NCBI RefSeq assembly: GCF_000382225.1
Contig: NZ_KB907822.1
Coordinates: 1-58,506 of the forward strand
Length of the DNA: 58,506 bases
Source of the DNA: Hymenobacter aerophilus DSM 13606
GTDB lineage: Bacteria > Bacteroidota > Bacteroidia > Cytophagales > Hymenobacteraceae
Reading direction: 5' to 3'
Below the pieces are notes generated by a model, which searched no databases, was not told where the DNA came from, and saw nothing but the letters and a program-made list of their open reading frames with translations. Position numbers and translations under genes: made by a program. This document shows positions 7,316 to 17,113 of the stretch, one piece after another; position 1 is the stretch's first letter, and each line of letters starts with the position of its first letter.

Positions 7316-8734
7316 TTAGCGGCCCGACTCGTGGCGCAGTACCAGGTACTGAAACGGCTGCAGGGTGAGCGTGGCCGGCAGGTCGGCGGCGGCGGTGCCA
7401 GCGAAGGCCTCTACCCAGCCCGCGCGGCTCAGCCCGGCCGGCAGGGCGTAGGCAACGGGCCGGTCGCGCAGGTTTACCAGCGTCAGCACTTTTTCGGCGC
7501 CCAGCGTTTTGGTGAAGGCGCACACATCGGCGCTGCTGAAGCTGCTGAGCTGGCCGCGGCGCAGGGCCCGGCTACGGTTGCGCAGGCCCAGCAGGCGCTT
7601 GTATTCGGCAGTGAGGGCGGGGTTGGGCGTCCAGACGATGGGGCGGCGCGCCCCCATAAATGGCACGCGTTGCGCGTAGCCTACCTCCTGCCCGTTGTAC
7701 ACCATCGGCACGGCTTTCATGTAGGCGGCCACCACGAAGGCGGCCATGGCGCCCCGCTCGCCGCCGAACATTTCCTGGGGCGTACCATCCCAGGCGTTCA
7801 GATCGTGGTTGGAGGTGTAGCGCACCATGCGGGCCTCGGGCGGGGCGTCGCGGTACTCCACGGCATTCAGCGAGTCGAGCACCTGCACGCTCCGGCCGTG
7901 CTCCAGAATGTCGTGGCGCATTACCTGAATGAAGGGGAAATCGTAATCGAGCTGGAAGCCGGCCTTAAAAAAGTGCTTCTCCTTGCTGCCTTCGGCCAGC
8001 ATTAGCAGCTTATGGCTTTTGATGGATTTCAGGCTGCCAATAGCCTCGGTGAAAAACTCGTAAGTAGGCCCGTCGGCGTAATCGAACCGGAACCCGTCGA
8101 TGTTGGCCTGGAACACCCAGTAACGCAGGGCCTGAGTCATGGCGGTGCGCAGTTGGGGATTCTGAAAGTCTAGCTGCACGATGTCTTTCCACTCCGGAAT
8201 CGGGTTGCGCATCTGGCCCTGAGCGTCGCGCACGTACCAGTCGGGGTGCTCCGTAATCCAGGCGTGGTCCCAGCTGGTATGGTTGCCTACCCAGTCGAGC
8301 AGCACGGCCATGCGGCGGGCATGGATGGCATCAACGAGTTGGCGGAGGTCGTTCAAATCGCCAAACTCGGGGTTGACGCTGGTGTAGTCGCGCACGGCGA
8401 AGGGCGAGTCCACAGCCCGGAGCTGGCCAATCGGAAAAATCGGCATCAGGTACACCACGTTCACTCCCAGCGCCCGAATCGAATCCAGCCGGGGCAAAAT
8501 CGCGCGAAAAGTGCCCTCCGGGCTAAACCCGCGCATGTTTATCTGGTAGATAACCGCGTCGGGGGCGTCGGGCACCGCCGTAAAGGGCTGGCCATATTGG
8601 GCCGGGTCGCGGTAGGCGGGGGGCCGGGTGGGGCGGGCAACGGCCCGCGACCGGGCGGCCGGGGCCTTTTGCGCGGCCACTACGCCGGGTAAGGCCAGCG
8701 TTATCAGTAGTGCAAGCAGAACAGGTATTTTCAT
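7316..8734 (-). CDS. GH13 alpha-amylase family protein, periplasmic
   Basis: The 472-residue protein has a cleavable signal peptide (1-21, ...GVVAAQ) and no lipobox, unlike its paralogue at 3701-5101. GH13 motifs are LDWVGNHT (146-153), GFRFDYAD with Asp218, MLAEG with Glu248 and TSNHD (307-311). The two paralogues keep near-identical motif spacing, so this is a duplication that diverged in cellular location. It is transcribed after the T9SS-sorted protein across a strong hairpin (8776-8815), which may lower expression of the enzymes relative to the binding proteins. Confidence 0.93.
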   Translation of the reverse strand: MKIPVLLALLITLALPGVVAAQKAPAARSRAVARPTRPPAYRDPAQYGQPFTAVPDAPDAVIYQINMRGFSPEGTFRAILPRLDSIRALGVNVVYLMPIFPIGQLRAVDSPFAVRDYTSVNPEFGDLNDLRQLVDAIHARRMAVLLDWVGNHTSWDHAWITEHPDWYVRDAQGQMRNPIPEWKDIVQLDFQNPQLRTAMTQALRYWVFQANIDGFRFDYADGPTYEFFTEAIGSLKSIKSHKLLMLAEGSKEKHFFKAGFQLDYDFPFIQVMRHDILEHGRSVQVLDSLNAVEYRDAPPEARMVRYTSNHDLNAWDGTPQEMFGGERGAMAAFVVAAYMKAVPMVYNGQEVGYAQRVPFMGARRPIVWTPNPALTAEYKRLLGLRNRSRALRRGQLSSFSSADVCAFTKTLGAEKVLTLVNLRDRPVAYALPAGLSRAGWVEAFAGTAAADLPATLTLQPFQYLVLRHESGR

Positions 8735-8775
8735 AGAAAGCGAAGAAGCAAGAGCAGTGCCGGCCAGCCGGCCGC

Positions 8776-8815
8776 GTCGCCACCGCCCAAACCAACAGGC
8801 CCGGGCGGTGGCGAC
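8776..8815 (-). terminator. Intra-operon hairpin between surface protein and enzymes
   Basis: GTCGCCACCGCCC (8776-8788) pairs perfectly with GGGCGGTGGCGAC (8803-8815) around a 14-base loop. No T-run follows on either strand, so it is more likely a partial terminator or an mRNA-stabilising/processing stem for the upstream susCD part of the transcript. Confidence 0.55.
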
Positions 8816-8829
8816 GGTGTGCGGGGCCG

Positions 8830-10017
8830 TTAGCGCGTTACGGCCAGGCGGCGGGTGGCTACTTTGTCGCCCACCCGCACGTTTACCAGATAGGTGCCCG
8901 CAGCCAGGTCACCGGTGGCAACGGTCAGCTCGTGGGTACCTACCGGCTGGCGGGCATCCAGCAGCGTCCGCACCTCGTGGCCCACCAGGTCGAGCACGCG
9001 CACCGATACGGGCTGGGAGCCGTCCTGCACCCGGTAGGCAATGGTCGATTTGCCGGCCGAAGGGTTGGGGAACACGCTCAGGGCTACTACGGCCTCATCG
9101 GCCTTGCGCACGCTGGTAACTACCACGCTCACGGTGGCGGCCTGCAGGCCAGGGAACTTCACCTGGTCGGTGAAATCGGGGCTATAGCCAATGTTTTTGT
9201 TGCCGCCCGTGTTAGTGCCGTCGCCGGCCGTTTCCGGAATGATGTCCGACGACCAGAAAGCGTCGCCGCTCACGTAGCCGGCAAACAGCTTCACGATGGA
9301 AGCGCCCGAGGGCAGACCCAGGGCCGTGCGGCTGAACTCGTATTCCAGTGCATAAGAGCCGGCGCCACCGCCGTTGTCGTTGCCAGGGTTGGTTTCAATG
9401 TTGCCCGTGGGAGCTAGGTAAGCCACTTTAGTGCCCGCGAAGGGCGCGTAAACGCCGGTAGTAGCCGAACCCGGAATGGAATTCACTTTCCCATCGGTGG
9501 TAATGGCAGCCCCGCCCCCAATGGTTTTCGCCACGCCCGTAGTCGCGGTGTAAATGGCCGCCTGCACGTCGCCGTTGCCGGTGGTGGCAATAGCCACGTC
9601 GGCCTCCAGGTCCAGCTTGGTACCGCCAATGCTGTGGATGGCCCCGTCGCCGGCCGTGAAGGTGCCGAATACCGTTGATGGCCCGGCAATGGAGGGCAGC
9701 CCCGTGCCTACCGGAACCCCGCTCTTACCTGGCAGGTCCATATAGAGCTGGAAGTTGTTGTTGCCCTTCTCGATAGTGCCGGCCAGACTCACGTAGAGCT
9801 TATCGGTACTGTTAGCGGCGTACATGCGCAGCAGCCCCGCGAAGCCGAAGCCGGCATCACCCACGTGCTTGGGCGAAAACGCCCCCAACGACTGGTACTT
9901 ACCAGCGCCAGTACCGATTTCTTCGGCCTTTACCACGCCATCGAGCGTGATTTGCGCCTGGGCGCTAAAGGCGGTGGCCAGCGTAGCGGCCAAAGCGAGA
10001 GTAGTGGTTTTTTTCAT
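8830..10017 (-). CDS. T9SS-sorted surface protein in the SusE position
   Basis: The 395-residue protein has a Sec signal (MKKTTTLALAATLATAFSAQ) and a type A T9SS C-terminal domain (about 312-395). The domain is recognised by VFPNPSAGKSTIAYRV, VRVLDLVGHEVRTL and the closing GTYLVNVRVGDKVATRRLAV. The middle (about 23-300) starts ITLDG and contains YVSLAGTIEKGNNNFQLYMD and EYEFSRTALGLPSG. This resembles DOMON/CBM9-like sugar-binding sandwiches, but I cannot assign a family. It sits directly after SusD, where SusE/SusF lipoproteins are normally encoded, so it probably binds starch at the surface. That function is inferred from position. Confidence 0.85.
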   Translation of the reverse strand: MKKTTTLALAATLATAFSAQAQITLDGVVKAEEIGTGAGKYQSLGAFSPKHVGDAGFGFAGLLRMYAANSTDKLYVSLAGTIEKGNNNFQLYMDLPGKSGVPVGTGLPSIAGPSTVFGTFTAGDGAIHSIGGTKLDLEADVAIATTGNGDVQAAIYTATTGVAKTIGGGAAITTDGKVNSIPGSATTGVYAPFAGTKVAYLAPTGNIETNPGNDNGGGAGSYALEYEFSRTALGLPSGASIVKLFAGYVSGDAFWSSDIIPETAGDGTNTGGNKNIGYSPDFTDQVKFPGLQAATVSVVVTSVRKADEAVVALSVFPNPSAGKSTIAYRVQDGSQPVSVRVLDLVGHEVRTLLDARQPVGTHELTVATGDLAAGTYLVNVRVGDKVATRRLAVTR

Positions 10018-10075
10018 GGGAAGTAAGAAAAAGAAGGTGGGAAAAATGAAGCTAGTCGTTGATTAAAAACTACTG

Positions 10076-10139
10076 GCGGACAGCTATTTAGCTACTGACT
10101 TTTCAGCCAATCGGGAGCTAACGGCTAACAGCTGTCCGC
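10076..10139. repeat. Inverted repeat between susD and the T9SS gene
   Basis: GCGGACAGCT (10076-10085) and AGCTGTCCGC (10130-10139) form 10-bp arms. Between and after them run copies of the word GCTAAC/AGCTAACAGC, which recurs in other intergenic spaces of the window. It occupies most of the 137-bp gap in the operon and could fold in the mRNA. Confidence 0.6.
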
Positions 10140-10154
10140 TAACAGCTTAAATAT

Positions 10155-11801
10155 TTAGTACCCTGGGTTCTGTACCAGCGTGGGGTTGGCCACGACGTCG
10201 GTGGAGGGGATGGGATACAGGTTAAGGTTGTCGGACACCGCTTTACCGCCCTTCACGCCACCTTTCCAGGGCCAGAGGTAGCTGCCCGAGGTGAACTTGC
10301 CGAAGCGCACCAGGTCGGTGCGGCGGGTGCCTTCCCAGTACAGCTCGCGGGCCCGCTCCCGCAGAATAAAGTCGGGGGCGGCCAGCTCGGTAGCCGTGAT
10401 GCGGCCGTCGGTGGTGCCGGCCGCCACGTTGCCATAGGCCCGGTCGCGCAGCTCATTCACATAGCTCAGGGCTTTTTCCGCGGTGCCGCCCTGGCCGCCG
10501 CGCAGCACGGCTTCGGCGTACATCAGGTACACGTCGCCGAGGCGCAGCAGCGGGAAGTCGGTGTCCACGAACGTGCCGGTGGGGTCGTTGCCATCGGTGC
10601 CGTCCGATTTCTTGTTGGTCCACTTGGTTACGCCGTAGCCCTGGGAGAACTGGGTCAGGTCGTCGATTTCCAGGCTCTGGCCGGGCGTGAAGAACATGGC
10701 CCGGCTATCGAAGCCACTGGCCGGGTCGGGGAAAAGCAGGGGCAGGTTTTTGCGGGTGCGGTTGCCGGCCCAGCCGCTGCTCACGCCGAAGGCACTGCCC
10801 AGCATCCGGCCACCAATGGCCGCGTGTACCAGGTAGGTGGGGCCGCCGTAGCTTTGCGTCACCAGCCCGTCGCTGGTGATGGGGAAGATGATTTCGGAGC
10901 CCGCCACCACGTTGTTGTCGGCCCCGAACAGCAGCTGGTACTCGGGGGCCAGCTTGTAGCCCTCGCCCAGCACTTTGGTGCAGTAGCTCAGGCAGTCGGT
11001 GTAGCGGGCCGTGCCGGTGTACACTTCCGCGTTCAGGTAAAGCTTGGCCAGCAGCGCCTGGGCAGCGCCCTGGTCGGCGCGGCCGTACGGGCCCTGGCGG
11101 GCCGGGGTCAGCAGGGACTCAATATCCTTAAGCTCCTGCTCGATGTACGCAAACAGGTCGGCCCGCTTGATCTGGGGCGGCAGGTCCTTGCTTGGGGCGT
11201 TGGCCTCAGTTACGAAGGGCACATTGCCGTACAAATCGAGGGCGTGGTAGTAGGCCAGGGCCCGCAGAAACCGCGCCTCGGCCCGGTACAGGCGGGTTTT
11301 TTCGGCATCGGCCCCGCTAATGCCCCGGTCGCTGAGCTTGCCATCGGCCGTTTCGCGGATGAATTCGTTGCAGGCCGTTACCTCGTAGAAAATCCGGGTA
11401 TAGCTGTTGTTAATCAGGTCGTTGCTCGACGTCCAGGTGGTCGTGTTCAGCTCCTGCAGCGGGCCGCTGTTCCAGGCCACCACGGCCTCGTCCGACACCA
11501 GCTCCTGCAGATACCAGTAGGCCCGCAGATACGACGTTTCGCCCTCGTCCTTGCCCTGGCCGGCAAACACGTCGGGACTGTCGGTGGTAGCTTGTCCGCT
11601 CAAGTTGAGGTTAGCGTAGAGCTTGGCCAGCACCCGCAGGTGGTTGGCCGGGTCGCGGTACACCGACTCCGTGTTGAGGTCGTAAAACGGCTCGCGGTCG
11701 AGGTCTTTTACGCAACCTGCCAGGCCACCGGCCAGCAGCGAGCCCGCCAGCGCCAGGGTAAGGGTGCCGCGCCGGGAGCGGGAATAGAAGGAGAAAGTCA
11801 T
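10155..11801 (-). CDS. susD: RagB/SusD family starch-binding outer-membrane lipoprotein
   Basis: The ATG at 11799-11801 is chosen because it opens a lipoprotein signal, with lipobox LAGGLAGC at Cys30; an upstream in-frame start would add 25 residues without signal character. The 548-residue length is normal. TPR-like helices and SusD features are visible: EATACNEFIRE, RAEARFLRALAYYHALDLYG, GAAQALLAKLYLNAEVY, and the end RLGDVYLMYAEAVLR ... ERARELYWEGTRRTDLVRFG. It forms the lid of the SusC transporter and binds maltooligosaccharide at the surface. It follows susC by 101 bp. Confidence 0.94.
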   Translation of the reverse strand: MTFSFYSRSRRGTLTLALAGSLLAGGLAGCVKDLDREPFYDLNTESVYRDPANHLRVLAKLYANLNLSGQATTDSPDVFAGQGKDEGETSYLRAYWYLQELVSDEAVVAWNSGPLQELNTTTWTSSNDLINNSYTRIFYEVTACNEFIRETADGKLSDRGISGADAEKTRLYRAEARFLRALAYYHALDLYGNVPFVTEANAPSKDLPPQIKRADLFAYIEQELKDIESLLTPARQGPYGRADQGAAQALLAKLYLNAEVYTGTARYTDCLSYCTKVLGEGYKLAPEYQLLFGADNNVVAGSEIIFPITSDGLVTQSYGGPTYLVHAAIGGRMLGSAFGVSSGWAGNRTRKNLPLLFPDPASGFDSRAMFFTPGQSLEIDDLTQFSQGYGVTKWTNKKSDGTDGNDPTGTFVDTDFPLLRLGDVYLMYAEAVLRGGQGGTAEKALSYVNELRDRAYGNVAAGTTDGRITATELAAPDFILRERARELYWEGTRRTDLVRFGKFTSGSYLWPWKGGVKGGKAVSDNLNLYPIPSTDVVANPTLVQNPGY

Positions 11802-11902
11802 TTCGTGGGTAGTTTTTGGTGGGTGGGTTTTGGGCAGTGGTTTGCAGCTGGGGGCTTGGCAGCTCAGGTTATCCACCTAAGCCCCGGCCGGTACTCTCTG
11901 CA

Positions 11903-14900
11903 TCAAAAGCCCAGGTTGAGACCCAGCGTAACGGTGCGGGGGCGGGGGTAGAAGTTGGTATCGACGCCAAAGGCCTGCTCGGGGTCGAGGCCGCTGTAGC
12001 GGGTGAGCAGCAGCAGATTCTGGCCCGAGGCCGTCAGGCGCAGGGTGGTACCCTTGCGCACCAGCTCTCCGAAATCGTAGCCCAGCGTCACGTTTTGCAG
12101 GCGCACGAACGAGCCGTTTTCGAGGTAGATGTTGCTGTTGGGCTGGCCCGTTTTGAAGCCGGTTTCGTAGATGGCCGGCACCACGTTGGCCGCGTACTGC
12201 AGGCCGGTGTTGGTGCCGTAGTAGTTGCTCTGGCCCCCGGCAATGCCGTTGTACACGTAGTTGCCCACGTTCGAGCGCACCGTGAAAGCCAGGCTGGCCC
12301 GGCCGTAGTTCAGGTTGGAGCTGAAGCCGAAAATGGCTTTGGGAGCCGGCGACTTGCCATACACCTTATCCCGCTCGTTGATGATGCCGTCACCGTTCTG
12401 GTCGACGTACTGGCCCGTTGTGGGGCTGCCCGTGGGGCCTTCCAGGGGGCGGCCGTTTTCGCCGTAGCGCTGCTCGTAGAGAAAGAACGTGTTGGGCGCG
12501 TAGCCCACGGCATTTACCTGCACGAACTGGAAGTTGCCAATGCCGCCCGTCGGCGTGCCCCGGTAGCTGGGGTCGTTTACCTGGGTGAGCTTCGTTATTT
12601 TGCTCCGGTTGATGGTGGTGTTGAAATTCACCGACCAGTTCAACCGCTCGCCCCGCACCAGATCGTAGTTCAGGGCCAGCTCGACGCCCTTGTTCTCCAG
12701 GTTGCCGATGTTGGTGAGCAGAATATTGGAGTAGTTGCTGCCGGCGGCCACCGGAATCACGGCCAGCAAGTCCTTGGTGCGGCGCAGGTACACGTCAACC
12801 GAGCCGGTGAGGCGCTGACCGATAAAGCCGAAGTCGAGGCCGGCATTGTAGGTGGTCGTTTCCTCCCACTTCAGGTTGCGGTCGTAGGCGGCCGGCCGGT
12901 AGGTCAGCACGGTGTCCTGCCCAAAAATCTGACCCACCGAAGGCGCGCCGATGGCGTATTTGGCGAAGTACGGGTAGTCGCCGGCCACATCGGAAACTTC
13001 CTGCTGGCCCGTAATGCCATAGCCCACGCGCAGCTTCAGGTCGCTCACCGTTTCGTTGGTGGCCAGGAAGCTTTCCTTGTTAATGCGCCAGGCGGCCGAC
13101 GCGGCCGGGAAGTAGCCCCAGCGCTTTTCGGGCCGGAAGTGCGACGAAGCATCGGCCCGCAGCGTACCCGTCAGCAGGTAGCGGTCCTGGTAGTTGTAGT
13201 TGGCCCGCCCGTAGAAGGAGAGCAGCGTGTACTGGGTTTTGAACGGCTTCTGGTCGGGCTGCAGCGGGTACAGTGGGGTGCCGTCAGCCTTGTAGGCGCG
13301 GCGGAAGGGCGAGTAGGTGTAGAAATCCTGGTACGAGTAGCCCGCCAGCGCCTCGATGCGGTGCACGCCCAGCTGCTTGGAGTAGTTGAGGTAGGTTTCG
13401 AGCAGCTTGTTGTCCTTGGACTGAGCGTAAGAAGTGTTCTGCCCGCCGGTGTTAAACGCCAGCGACGAGCTGGCTGGAATAAACACCGAGCCGTTGCTCC
13501 GGGTGATATCGTAGCCCAGGTTGATATTGGCGTGCAAGTCGGGCAGGAAGTGCAGCTTGTAGTCGAGCTGAATGTTACCGATGCTCCGCTTAACGGTGCT
13601 TCGGTCGCGCTTGTCGGTGAGCAGAGCTAGTGGGTTGCGGTCGGTCAGCGGGTTGGGGTTGATGCCGTTGGCTGGGTCGAGCCACTCGAAGTACCCCCCG
13701 AACTTGTCGTTGCCGCTGACCACAGGCTGGGTTGGGTTGAAGCGCACGGCCCCACCAATGGCGCCCTGGTCGGCGAAGCGGAAGTCGGCCCAGGTGCCTT
13801 TCACGTTGATATCGACCCGCAAATGGTCATCAAGCAGACGGGGCGAGAGGCCGATGGAGGCCGTGTTGCGCTTCAGGTTGTTGGTTTTCAGCGTGCCGTC
13901 CTGGCTCAAATAGCCCACCGATACCCGGTAGGGCACGTGGTAGGCGCTGCCGGTCAGGCTCACGTTATTGTCGGTGGTCCAAGCAGAATGGTAGATCTGG
14001 TCCTGCCAGTCGGTGTTGGCGTTGCCCAAGTAGGCGGCGCTGCCAGCCGGAATGGTGCCGTCGGCCACGGCCCGGTTCACCAGGTTGCGGTAGGCGTCGC
14101 CGCTCAGCACGTCCACTTTGCCGTAGTTGGTTGCCCGCGATACCTGGGAACTGACCAGCACCCGCATCTTCTCGCCGTCGACGCCTTTTTTGGTCGTCAC
14201 GAGAATAACGCCATTGGATGCCCGCGAGCCGTAAATGGCCGTGGCCGAGGCATCTTTGAGCACGGTAAACGTCTCGATATCCTGGGGGTTGATGAGGGCC
14301 AGCACGTTGCCGGCGCCAGCCACGCCCTGGTTGCTCACGGGCACTCCGTCAATCACAATCAGCGGGTCGTTGCTGGCGTTCAGCGACGAGCCGCCCCGGA
14401 TGCGGATGGTGCTCACCTCGCCGGGCGCCCCGCCGCCGCTCGTAATCTGCACGCCGGCCAGCTTGCCCTGAATGAGCTGCTCGGGGGCCGTTACCTGGCC
14501 CTGCACAAAGTCCTTGGCCGATACGGTGGCTACGGCGCCGGTTACGTCCTGGCGGCGCTGGGTGCCGTAGCCGACTACCACAGCTTCGTTGAGCAGGGTG
14601 GCGTTTTCGCTCAGTGTGCCATTGAGCACCAGGTTCTGGCCGGCAGTGCTGGTGAAGGGCAGCCGCACCGTGTTGTAGCCGACGAACGAGAGCACCAGCA
14701 CATGCGAACCGGCCGGCACGTTGCGGATAATAAACTGGCCATCGGCATCAGTCGAGCTGCCCAGCGTGGTGCCTTCCACCAGCGCCGTTACGCCCGGCAC
14801 GGGCTGGCCGCCAGCATCCGTCACCCGGCCGCTGATGCTGCCGTCGGCTGCTGCGGTTTGGTAGACGGGCAGCGGAGCCGTGAAGGAAGGGGCAGCGGCC

Positions 14901-14992
14901 GCCGGAACTGCCAGCAGCAGCGCCGCGGCGGGCAGCAGCAGGCCTGGGGTTAGCGGTCGGCGGGCAGAGAAGCGCGGTAAGATTGGCGTCAT
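11903..14992 (-). CDS. susC: SusC/RagA family TonB-linked outer-membrane transporter
   Basis: This 1029-residue TonB-dependent receptor has a signal region (1-about 34), a carboxypeptidase-regulatory-like beta domain (about 51-130, GSISGRVTDAGGQPVPGV) and the SusC signature LLNEAVVVGYGTQRRQDVTG (134-152). A plug domain with RIRGGSSLNASNDPLIVIDG (197-216) follows, then a 22-strand barrel to the C-terminal VTLGLNLGF. The final Phe fits a BAM-recognised barrel. It imports maltodextrins captured by SusD. It is the first structural gene after the regulator. The leader 14993-15324 should carry the regulated promoter. Confidence 0.95.
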   Translation of the reverse strand: MTPILPRFSARRPLTPGLLLPAAALLLAVPAAAAPSFTAPLPVYQTAAADGSISGRVTDAGGQPVPGVTALVEGTTLGSSTDADGQFIIRNVPAGSHVLVLSFVGYNTVRLPFTSTAGQNLVLNGTLSENATLLNEAVVVGYGTQRRQDVTGAVATVSAKDFVQGQVTAPEQLIQGKLAGVQITSGGGAPGEVSTIRIRGGSSLNASNDPLIVIDGVPVSNQGVAGAGNVLALINPQDIETFTVLKDASATAIYGSRASNGVILVTTKKGVDGEKMRVLVSSQVSRATNYGKVDVLSGDAYRNLVNRAVADGTIPAGSAAYLGNANTDWQDQIYHSAWTTDNNVSLTGSAYHVPYRVSVGYLSQDGTLKTNNLKRNTASIGLSPRLLDDHLRVDINVKGTWADFRFADQGAIGGAVRFNPTQPVVSGNDKFGGYFEWLDPANGINPNPLTDRNPLALLTDKRDRSTVKRSIGNIQLDYKLHFLPDLHANINLGYDITRSNGSVFIPASSSLAFNTGGQNTSYAQSKDNKLLETYLNYSKQLGVHRIEALAGYSYQDFYTYSPFRRAYKADGTPLYPLQPDQKPFKTQYTLLSFYGRANYNYQDRYLLTGTLRADASSHFRPEKRWGYFPAASAAWRINKESFLATNETVSDLKLRVGYGITGQQEVSDVAGDYPYFAKYAIGAPSVGQIFGQDTVLTYRPAAYDRNLKWEETTTYNAGLDFGFIGQRLTGSVDVYLRRTKDLLAVIPVAAGSNYSNILLTNIGNLENKGVELALNYDLVRGERLNWSVNFNTTINRSKITKLTQVNDPSYRGTPTGGIGNFQFVQVNAVGYAPNTFFLYEQRYGENGRPLEGPTGSPTTGQYVDQNGDGIINERDKVYGKSPAPKAIFGFSSNLNYGRASLAFTVRSNVGNYVYNGIAGGQSNYYGTNTGLQYAANVVPAIYETGFKTGQPNSNIYLENGSFVRLQNVTLGYDFGELVRKGTTLRLTASGQNLLLLTRYSGLDPEQAFGVDTNFYPRPRTVTLGLNLGF

Positions 14993-15324
14993 AAAGTAGC
15001 GCAGAAAGCAGGGTGGGAATGGTTACCGCTCCGGCCGGGCACCGCTTGGGCTGCCAGCCGGAACTATCCAAAGCAACTCCCCCTTCCACACAACTAAAAC
15101 TTATCAAAAGCCAATCAAGAAAATATCAAGCAACTCAAGATATATCTCATTTATTATCAACAAGATGATTTCAAAAACGTAAGCCAGAATATAGAAAGAA
15201 TATAGCCGGTTTTCCGCCTGACTTCCGGCCACCCGGGCGCACTTTACCCGAATAGTGAGTGCTGACTTACCCCGCCAAATCACGCCCTGCGCAACTCACC
15301 CGGCCGCCCCGGTGCGGCGGGCGG
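14993..15324. promoter_or_regulatory. Upstream region of the sus-like operon
   Basis: This 332-bp gap separates the stop of the SusR-like gene and the susC start. About 15085-15210 is far more A+T-rich than its surroundings (ATATCAAG, TTTATTATC, two ATATAGAAAG-like words), which suits a regulated promoter and activator site. On the minus strand a weak -7-like TATCTTG occurs at 15136-15142, but I see no full TAnnTTTG element and assign no start point. Confidence 0.45.
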
Positions 15325-16953
15325 CTACAGGGCGGGCAGGCCCTGCACGCGGGCTTCAAACTCCTCGTTGGGCACCAACGCCCGGTTCTTCACCCGCGTT
15401 TTGTAGGTGTAGATGGTGTTGATGGAGTAACCCAGCATCCGGCTGATTTGCTCGCTGTCGGTGATGCCGAGGCGGATGAGGGCAAAAATGCGCAGCTCCG
15501 TATTCAGCAGGTGGTCGTCGGGCAGCTGCACCTGGTCGTCGGGGCCGAAGAAGCCGTTGAACTGCTCGATGAAGTGCGGGAACAGCCGCAGAAAAACCGC
15601 GTCGAAGCCGCGCAGCAGCTCGTTGCGCTCCTGCTTGATGTTGAGGCCATTGGTCAGCTTCTGCACTGCCGCGTACTGCTTGTTGGCCAGCTGGTTGTCG
15701 AGGGTTTTCTTGAGCCCTTCCAGCTTGTCGATGTACTGCGAGTTGTGGTGGAAGTAGTAGGCCAGGTATTCCTCCTTGATTTTGTTGGCCTCGTTGAGCC
15801 CCTCGTTGAGCTGGCGCAACTCGTGGTTGCGAAGGCGCAGCTCATTGTTGGTGGCCGAAATCAGCCGGCCCGCCTTCTGAAGCTTGCGCAACTGCTTGAA
15901 CGTGAGCACCGCGAAGCCGATAACTGAGGCGGCCAGCACCGTCATCAGGATGGCATACCAGCGCAGGGTTTTGCGCTGGCTCTCGATGATGTCGATTTTG
16001 CGCCCCTCAATCAACGACGATACCTGGCCGATTTCCAGCTGCCGCTGCCGGGCTTTGTAGAAGGCGGCGTTTTCGCGGGCCTCACGAATGAAGAGGTAGG
16101 CGTTTTCCAGGTCGCCGCGCCGGTAGCAGTAGTCGGAAAGCTGAAACATGGCCAGCGTTTCCTTGGTGGCCGATTTCACGTCGGCCAGCGCCGACACCAG
16201 CAGCAGTTCGAAGGCTTGCTCTTCCTCGCCGCGCAGCGAGTGAATAAAGGCCGTGGTGCTGGCACTTACGGCCAACTCGTGCAGCGAGAGGCCGGGCAGG
16301 CGACGAATCTGCTCGTACAAAGCCACGCCCTGGTCCAAGTTGTTGGTTTTGAGACTTCGCAGCTGCCGCATCGACAGTTGCTCGTAGGAGCCGGGGCGGC
16401 TGAACTGCAGGGCCGTATCGAGGTAGGCCAGCGAGCGGGCGTAGTAAGCCGGGCGGTACACCTCATCCTGATCGAAGTCGCCCAAGTCGCCGTAGGCGCG
16501 GGTTTTCAGGAAGTAGAAAGCCAGCTTATCGGCCCGGCTGAGCAGGGCCGGGTTGATAGTGTCGATGGTTTCGAAGGTCTCCTTGAACAAACCCGACGAA
16601 AGCAGCACGAAGGCCAGCCGCAGCTTGGCCGCTTCCAGCCGGGCCGGGTCGTGCAGCTGCCGGGCCAGCGCCGCCAGCCGCCGGCTGTAGGCAAAGGCCG
16701 AGTCGTACTTGAAGGTCTTGTACTCGTCGTAAATGCGCAGGCCTAAATCGAAGCGGGCGTTAGCGTCGCTCTTGGTTGAAGCATAGGCGGCAGTCAGCAC
16801 CGAAATGCGGCTCCAGCGCTGCGCGTCGTATTGCTGTTGTTGCCGCAGGGCCTTTTTTAACTCGGTCAGCAGGCTGTCGGTCGGGCTCAGGGCGGCCCGG
16901 CCCGGCAGGCAATTCAGCAGCAAAAAGAAAAGGAAAACCAGACGCTTCGCCAA
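15325..16953 (-). CDS. susR: SusR-like membrane-spanning transcription regulator (DUF6377)
   Basis: The 542 residues match the size and layout of Bacteroides SusR. There is a signal peptide (1-21), a periplasmic all-helical TPR-like sensor (about 25-325) and one membrane span (331-352, [19 protein letters not shown]). A cytoplasmic coiled coil follows (353-395), then a DUF6377 region and a C-terminal LuxR-like HTH (about 486-523, [20 protein letters not shown] then [10 protein letters not shown]). Known SusR senses maltose/maltooligosaccharide in the periplasm and activates the sus operon. The gene sits immediately upstream of susC on the same strand. Its binding site in the 15.1-15.3 kb region is inferred. 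Confidence 0.88.
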   Translation of the reverse strand: MAKRLVFLFFLLLNCLPGRAALSPTDSLLTELKKALRQQQQYDAQRWSRISVLTAAYASTKSDANARFDLGLRIYDEYKTFKYDSAFAYSRRLAALARQLHDPARLEAAKLRLAFVLLSSGLFKETFETIDTINPALLSRADKLAFYFLKTRAYGDLGDFDQDEVYRPAYYARSLAYLDTALQFSRPGSYEQLSMRQLRSLKTNNLDQGVALYEQIRRLPGLSLHELAVSASTTAFIHSLRGEEEQAFELLLVSALADVKSATKETLAMFQLSDYCYRRGDLENAYLFIREARENAAFYKARQRQLEIGQVSSLIEGRKIDIIESQRKTLRWYAILMTVLAASVIGFAVLTFKQLRKLQKAGRLISATNNELRLRNHELRQLNEGLNEANKIKEEYLAYYFHHNSQYIDKLEGLKKTLDNQLANKQYAAVQKLTNGLNIKQERNELLRGFDAVFLRLFPHFIEQFNGFFGPDDQVQLPDDHLLNTELRIFALIRLGITDSEQISRMLGYSINTIYTYKTRVKNRALVPNEEFEARVQGLPAL

Positions 16954-17113
16954 GGCCAGAAAGGATAATCACCGAACAGGGTAGTTATCAAAAGTAGCAA
17001 ATACTTGCCGGGCCAACCTGACTCGGTAGGCCCCAGGCTACATTGGCCGGCTCTTTCGGCGCAGTCAGGCAAATCAGCGGTTGGCCTCGCAAAAAGCCGC
17101 ACTCCGGCTCAGC

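Noticed and set aside
11816..14953. Long plus-strand frames (604 and 376 codons) across the susC gene
   Set aside because: They are antisense shadows of a clear SusC protein, with no start signals or motifs.
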